Shown here: in pieces, positions 62,171 through 64,000 of the stretch
How positions within the stretch are numbered: the stretch's first letter is position 1
How the letters are laid out: each line of letters opens with the position of its first letter
Assembly: GCF_003426735.1 (NCBI RefSeq)
Contig: NZ_QVON01000004.1
Location: 186,001-250,000, forward strand
DNA length: 64,000 nt
Direction: 5' to 3'
Source: Arenibacter sp. P308M17
GTDB lineage: Bacteria > Bacteroidota > Bacteroidia > Flavobacteriales > Flavobacteriaceae
Program-made: the position numbers and the translations under genes
Notes under the pieces: model-generated
What the model saw: the letters and a program-made list of their open reading frames with translations, nothing else
Database searches by the model: none
Told to the model about the DNA's origin: nothing

Positions 62171-62942
62171 CATGGCATTGTTGCAGAATCATGGGATTCC
62201 GCAACCCTGAATACTGTACTGTTTTTTTTGATGGTTTGTAGGGATCAATCCCTAAAGCTGTGTGTACAAAAAGATAGAATTTGCTATCCAAATACATGCT
62301 CTGTTCATTTTTTGCATCGCCAAAAAAACGACCAGGGCCGAAGAACCAAGGTACAGTGTACCTTGGTTAGAGGAGCCAGCTATGGCCTGGGCTAGGCTGA
62401 TTTTATATTCCTTTTGAAAATTGTCTGCAAGGCCCGATGCTGGGTTCATCTTCTTCCGTAGTGGAGATGGCATGGCCGTAGAGAATTATTGAAGCCTTGG
62501 AAATAATTTAGGCCATGGCATCGGTCCTTAAAATCCAGAGATTTTAGGGACCACATAGTGAAGAAGGGTCTTTTCTCCTGCCCGACGGCAAGGCGGGTTT
62601 GTTTCGTTTTATTCATTGCCCCTCTATTTTGGAAAAAGGTATTCATGAACCTCCTGCGTCGGTTTCTTTGGACAAGCAAAGAAAATGAAAAATGATTTAA
62701 ATATAAATTTCAATCGATTCTTTCCATGAATTAAAATGAAGGCAATTTATTGTAATTACAATTTTTGCCTGAACACAACGAATAGACATTATTCTTTTAT
62801 TATTTTCCCACTTGAACAATCTAAGCCTGACAGATTTTTTTTATTGGTCCAAGAATAAAATTGATCTTAAAATAAATTATGGATTTTATCCAATATATTG
62901 GAAATATTCCATAATTTAGCATACCTTTTTTTTAGGTATGCC
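62171..62942. other. 772-bp gene-free region with several strong hairpins
   Basis: Contains three notable stems: 62345-62369 (11 bp, 3-nt loop), 62466-62522 (12 bp with one mismatch plus an inner AATTATT/AATAATT stem), and 62523-62552 (13 bp, one G-T pair, 4-nt loop). The last two are directly adjacent. Open frames here are short and composed of improbable protein sequence. A structured RNA or decayed mobile element is possible. Confidence 0.4.
62890..62941 (+). promoter_or_regulatory. Stacked palindromes in front of dinB
   Basis: CCAATATATTGG at 62890-62901, GGAAATATTCC at 62900-62910, and GCATACCT/AGGTATGC (7-nt T-rich spacer) at 62919-62941, which ends 1 bp before the dinB ATG. Likely operator(s) for damage control of dinB. 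Confidence 0.5.
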
Positions 62943-64000
62943 ATGAACAAAACAATACTTCATTTGGATTTGGATACCTTTTTTGTATCCGTAGAGCGAC
63001 TTCAGGACCGTAAATTGGAGCATAGGCCCATACTTGTTGGCGGGGTTGGCAACAGAGGGGTGGTAGCCGCATGTAGCTACGAGACCAGAGGTTTTGGGGT
63101 ACATTCCGGCATGCCCATGAAAATGGCCAAAGAACTCTGTCCGGAGGCCTTTGTCATAAAAGGGAATGCGGGAACCTACAGCAAACATTCGGATATAGTG
63201 GCCGATATTATCAAGGAGCAGGTACCGGTCTTCGAAAAATCGAGCATAGATGAATTTTATGCAGATCTTACGGGAATGGACCGTTTTTATGGTTGCCATC
63301 AATTCTCCACCGAACTGCGCCATAAAATTATCAAGGAAACCGGACTTCCCCTTTCCTTTGGCCTATCGGTAAACAAGGTAGTATCCAAAGTAGCTACCAA
63401 TGAGGCCAAACCCAACAATCAACTAAAAATAGAAATAGGCCAGGAAAAATCTTTTTTGGCGCCCTTATCCATTAAAAAAATACCAATGGTAGGTGACAAG
63501 ACCTATCAGACCCTCCGCAATTTGGGATTGCGTCAAATAAAGACCATCCAAGAAATGCCCATGGAAATGATGCAACGGGTATTGGGCGCCAATGGGGGCG
63601 TAATATGGAAACGGGCCAATGGTATAGACAACACCCCTGTTATTCCTTTTTCCGAACGCAAATCCATTTCCACCGAACGTACTTTTGATAGGGACACCAT
63701 AGATGTGGTTAAATTAAGGGGAATCCTTATAGCTATGACCGAGAATCTGGCCTATCAGTTGCGAAGGGGAAAAAAACTTACGGCCTGCATTGCCGTTAAG
63801 ATCCGCTATTCGGATTTTAACACCTATTCCAAACAATTGAAGATTCCGTACACCAGTGCGGACCATATCCTGATTCCCCAAATTTTGGACCTTTTCAATA
63901 CATTGTACAACAAAAGGTTGTTGATCAGGCTTATCGGTATTCGTTTCAGCCATCTGGTACATGGCAATTACCAGATAGATCTATTTGATGATACCGAAGA
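62943..64000 (+). CDS. dinB: DNA polymerase IV (Y-family), 3' end beyond window
   Basis: Translesion DNA polymerase; about 352 residues are visible, and the gene runs off the window edge. N-terminus KTILHLDLDTFFVSVERLQD with catalytic Asp, VAACSYETRGFGVHSGMP, EKSSIDEFYADLTGMD with the second acidic pair, LSFGLSVNKVVSKVATNEAKP, and the little-finger domain starting near RKSISTERTFD. A palindrome abuts the start codon, suggesting tight repression. Confidence 0.95.
   Translation, partial: MNKTILHLDLDTFFVSVERLQDRKLEHRPILVGGVGNRGVVAACSYETRGFGVHSGMPMKMAKELCPEAFVIKGNAGTYSKHSDIVADIIKEQVPVFEKSSIDEFYADLTGMDRFYGCHQFSTELRHKIIKETGLPLSFGLSVNKVVSKVATNEAKPNNQLKIEIGQEKSFLAPLSIKKIPMVGDKTYQTLRNLGLRQIKTIQEMPMEMMQRVLGANGGVIWKRANGIDNTPVIPFSERKSISTERTFDRDTIDVVKLRGILIAMTENLAYQLRRGKKLTACIAVKIRYSDFNTYSKQLKIPYTSADHILIPQILDLFNTLYNKRLLIRLIGIRFSHLVHGNYQIDLFDDTE

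Noticed and set aside
62016-62679. Chain of minus-strand open frames after the small membrane proteins
   Set aside because: Each is short, they overlap out of frame, and the first covers the better-supported 48-aa gene on the plus strand.

Overview
The window comes from an AT-rich chromosome of the phylum Bacteroidota, almost certainly a marine member of the Flavobacteriaceae (Arenibacter/Maribacter/Zobellia-like; the genus is a guess). The signs are: genes lacking Shine-Dalgarno sequences, promoters with the TAnnTTTG -7 motif, many lipoproteins with a LxxC lipobox, a fused NagB/PIG-L deaminase, a Sec-type clade II NosZ, and TonB-dependent uptake. No rRNA, tRNA, CRISPR array, prophage or intact insertion sequence was seen.

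Layout. 0-5.3 kb: exonuclease/GIY-YIG fusion, a 42-aa membrane protein, a persulfide-dioxygenase-like MBL/rhodanese protein and a SulP anion transporter. 5.5-18.3 kb: mostly housekeeping and envelope genes (DUF1080 lipoprotein, di-haem peroxidase, Crp/Fnr regulator, aldose epimerase, LolE-like permease, NamZ-like muramidase, sterol desaturase, YkgJ protein, methyltransferase, zincin lipoprotein, RidA, N-acetylglucosamine kinase, gapA and pfkA). 18.4-27.9 kb: a TamB-like giant, tsaD, rsmE, DUF4159, a broken AI-2E permease, a THUMP-like methyltransferase and a VanX-type dipeptidase. 28.2-36.6 kb: two copies of a GMC dehydrogenase plus Tat-exported small subunit, flanking a periplasmic sugar isomerase, then a DUF255 protein. 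36.8-43.3 kb: esterase, uronate/KDG catabolism (kdgK, eda, uxuA) and amino-sugar catabolism (nagB fusion).

43.3-60.1 kb is the most coherent region: a nitrous oxide respiration and NO-defence island. The minus-strand operon encodes cytochrome c, a fasciclin lipoprotein, NosZ, a membrane protein, NosL, NosD, NosF, NosY and a haem-copper-oxidase-like membrane protein. Facing it on the plus strand are an Rrf2 regulator, a tryptophan 2,3-dioxygenase-family haem protein, a cupin, the RIC di-iron repair protein, a hemerythrin, a small membrane protein, a ferredoxin and a truncated haemoglobin. Next to them a three-gene minus-strand operon (small CxGKC protein, OprC/NosA-like TonB receptor, Met/His-rich lipoprotein) probably supplies copper to NosZ. 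Both minus-strand operons have a TGAT-N4-(A/G)TCA FNR-like box centred about 30 bp upstream of a perfect TAnnTTTG motif, which suggests one shared regulator. 60.4-64 kb: TesB thioesterase, two small membrane proteins, a structured non-coding stretch, and the start of dinB, which runs off the window.

Between the genes lie three kinds of dispersed repeat: a 151-bp palindromic element (two copies, perfect 14-bp terminal inverted repeats), a 162/163-bp palindromic element (two diverged copies), and arrays of related heptamers (AGCAATT / AGCAATG / AGCAGTA types) at three loci. No transposase for these elements is in the window.
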